A stretch of DNA of 31,005 bases, from positions 1 to 31,005 of the forward strand of contig JAVKOQ010000517.1 in the NCBI GenBank assembly GCA_031835245.1. Reading direction: 5' to 3'. The notes under the pieces were generated by a model. That model did not search any database, had not been told where the DNA came from, and saw only the letters and a program-made list of their open reading frames with translations. The position numbers and the translations under genes were made by a program. This DNA comes from Balamuthia mandrillaris (taxonomy: Eukaryota > Discosea > Longamoebia > Balamuthiidae). How positions within the stretch are numbered: position 1 is the stretch's first letter; the number at the start of each line of letters is the position of its first letter. Of the stretch, positions 30,378 to 31,005 are shown one piece after another.

Positions 30378-31005
30378 CTTCCTCCTCCCAGGCCAAAGTC
30401 ACTCTGTGATTGACTGTCAGGCTGATAATCATGATACCGCTCTTCAATATGCCTGGACCAGGTCTGGGGCGTTGATAACGTTGCGTTCAGGCTCCCAAGA
30501 GTTGTGGCAGATGGAAAAACCTTTCCACTTCAACCTGTATTCAAGTCCTCGATTGGTATAGTGGTGGTCAAGAATTTTCTCAACCTCGTATGCATCATCA
30601 GCAAGCTGTCTGTCTTCGTCGTCACACAGAATAAATCGTTTGACACGGTTGAGGTTTACCACTTTATTCATTTCAGGACCAGCGCACCTTGATTGTCTGC
30701 GAAGAACAGATTTTGATAATCTTGTAGGGTCCTCCTTTCCAACTACGTCGAAGTTTCTTAGACTCACCAATGGATGTAGCTTTGGAGTGAATGAGAACCA
30801 GGTCGCCAACCTTAAACTCTTCCTCCAGCTTGCCATGCCGTTTCTTCGTCTTCTCTTTTTGGGCGTTGTCTACTCTGCGGGCTTCTTCTGCAAGTTCACG
30901 CTGTGTCTCCTGCAGTTGCCTCACCCACGAATCATCAGACAGATGAGTAGTGTCCACCAAGCAGGTACCGTTGGACTCCCTCCCAAACATAAGCTCGTAA
31001 GGGGT
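29991..31005 (-). mobile_element. Ty3/Gypsy chromovirus fossil, 3' part only
   Basis: The visible parts are the integrase C-terminal region (TPYELMFGRE, then a VGDLVLI segment and WKGGPYKI, about 31000-30690), a chromodomain (YEVEKILDHHY...LKWKGF...NSWEPE, about 30590-30450), the polypurine tract and a 3' LTR. A chromodomain on the integrase defines the chromovirus branch of Ty3/Gypsy. The rest of the element lies beyond the window. The copy looks broken, with at least one break in the visible part. It sits next to, and may have inserted into, the older DNA-transposon remnant at 29146-29810. Confidence 0.85.

Overview
The window is eukaryotic nuclear DNA from an intron-rich, compact protist genome. 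Nine of the ten host genes are on the minus strand. I could join 42 short introns while keeping the reading frame. The gene set (an SHK-type kinase-like protein with a C-terminal SH2 domain, a DH-PH RhoGEF, a PLAC8 protein, a Yme2/RNA12 protein, a PPR protein and an SR-cyclophilin) best fits a free-living amoebozoan, perhaps near Balamuthia or Acanthamoeba. That placement is inference from domain combinations, not from a marker gene.

Layout. 1-354: 3' flank of the ubiquitin gene and what looks like a leftward promoter. 355-1257: three ubiquitins fused to an AN1 zinc finger, with TATA and CRE-like sites upstream. 1736-5777: a 13-exon Yme2/RNA12 protein of the mitochondrial inner membrane. 6106-6685: a PLAC8 protein. 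7340-7802: the SF3b subunit SF3B5. 8183-10618: a Fanzor (eukaryotic TnpB) element bounded by a 9-bp target duplication. 10872-12956: a RhoGEF. 13453-16760: an acidic nuclear protein with winged-helix-like and zinc-binding segments. 17593-20466: a mitochondrial PPR protein, divergent from 20687-22854, a cyclophilin with an RS tail. 23218-24475: an atypical Rab GTPase. 25448-27745: a pseudokinase-SH2 protein. 27980-31005: a repeat graveyard with a decayed Harbinger-like transposase, a possible solo LTR, and the 3' end of a Ty3/Gypsy chromovirus fossil that leaves the window.

The standout is the Fanzor element. Its 591-codon ORF is intact, with an N-terminal C2H2 finger, all three RuvC motifs and a four-cysteine zinc finger. 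It lies inside the second copy of a 258-bp tandem duplication of the RhoGEF 3' end, and this duplication works as a built-in empty-site control. The exact repeat CACCCAGCC at 8174-8182 and 10619-10627 defines both ends. The right end is only 72 nt past the stop codon and can form hairpins, which is where a guide (omega/f) RNA is expected. The predicted guide would therefore be the RhoGEF 3' UTR-derived flank.

The host genes do not form a pathway. Two encode mitochondrial RNA/DNA maintenance proteins, two belong to splicing (SF3B5, SR-cyclophilin) and three to signalling or trafficking (RhoGEF, Rab, pseudokinase-SH2). Introns often start GTACGT or GTNCGT, and many end in A-rich AAAG acceptors.
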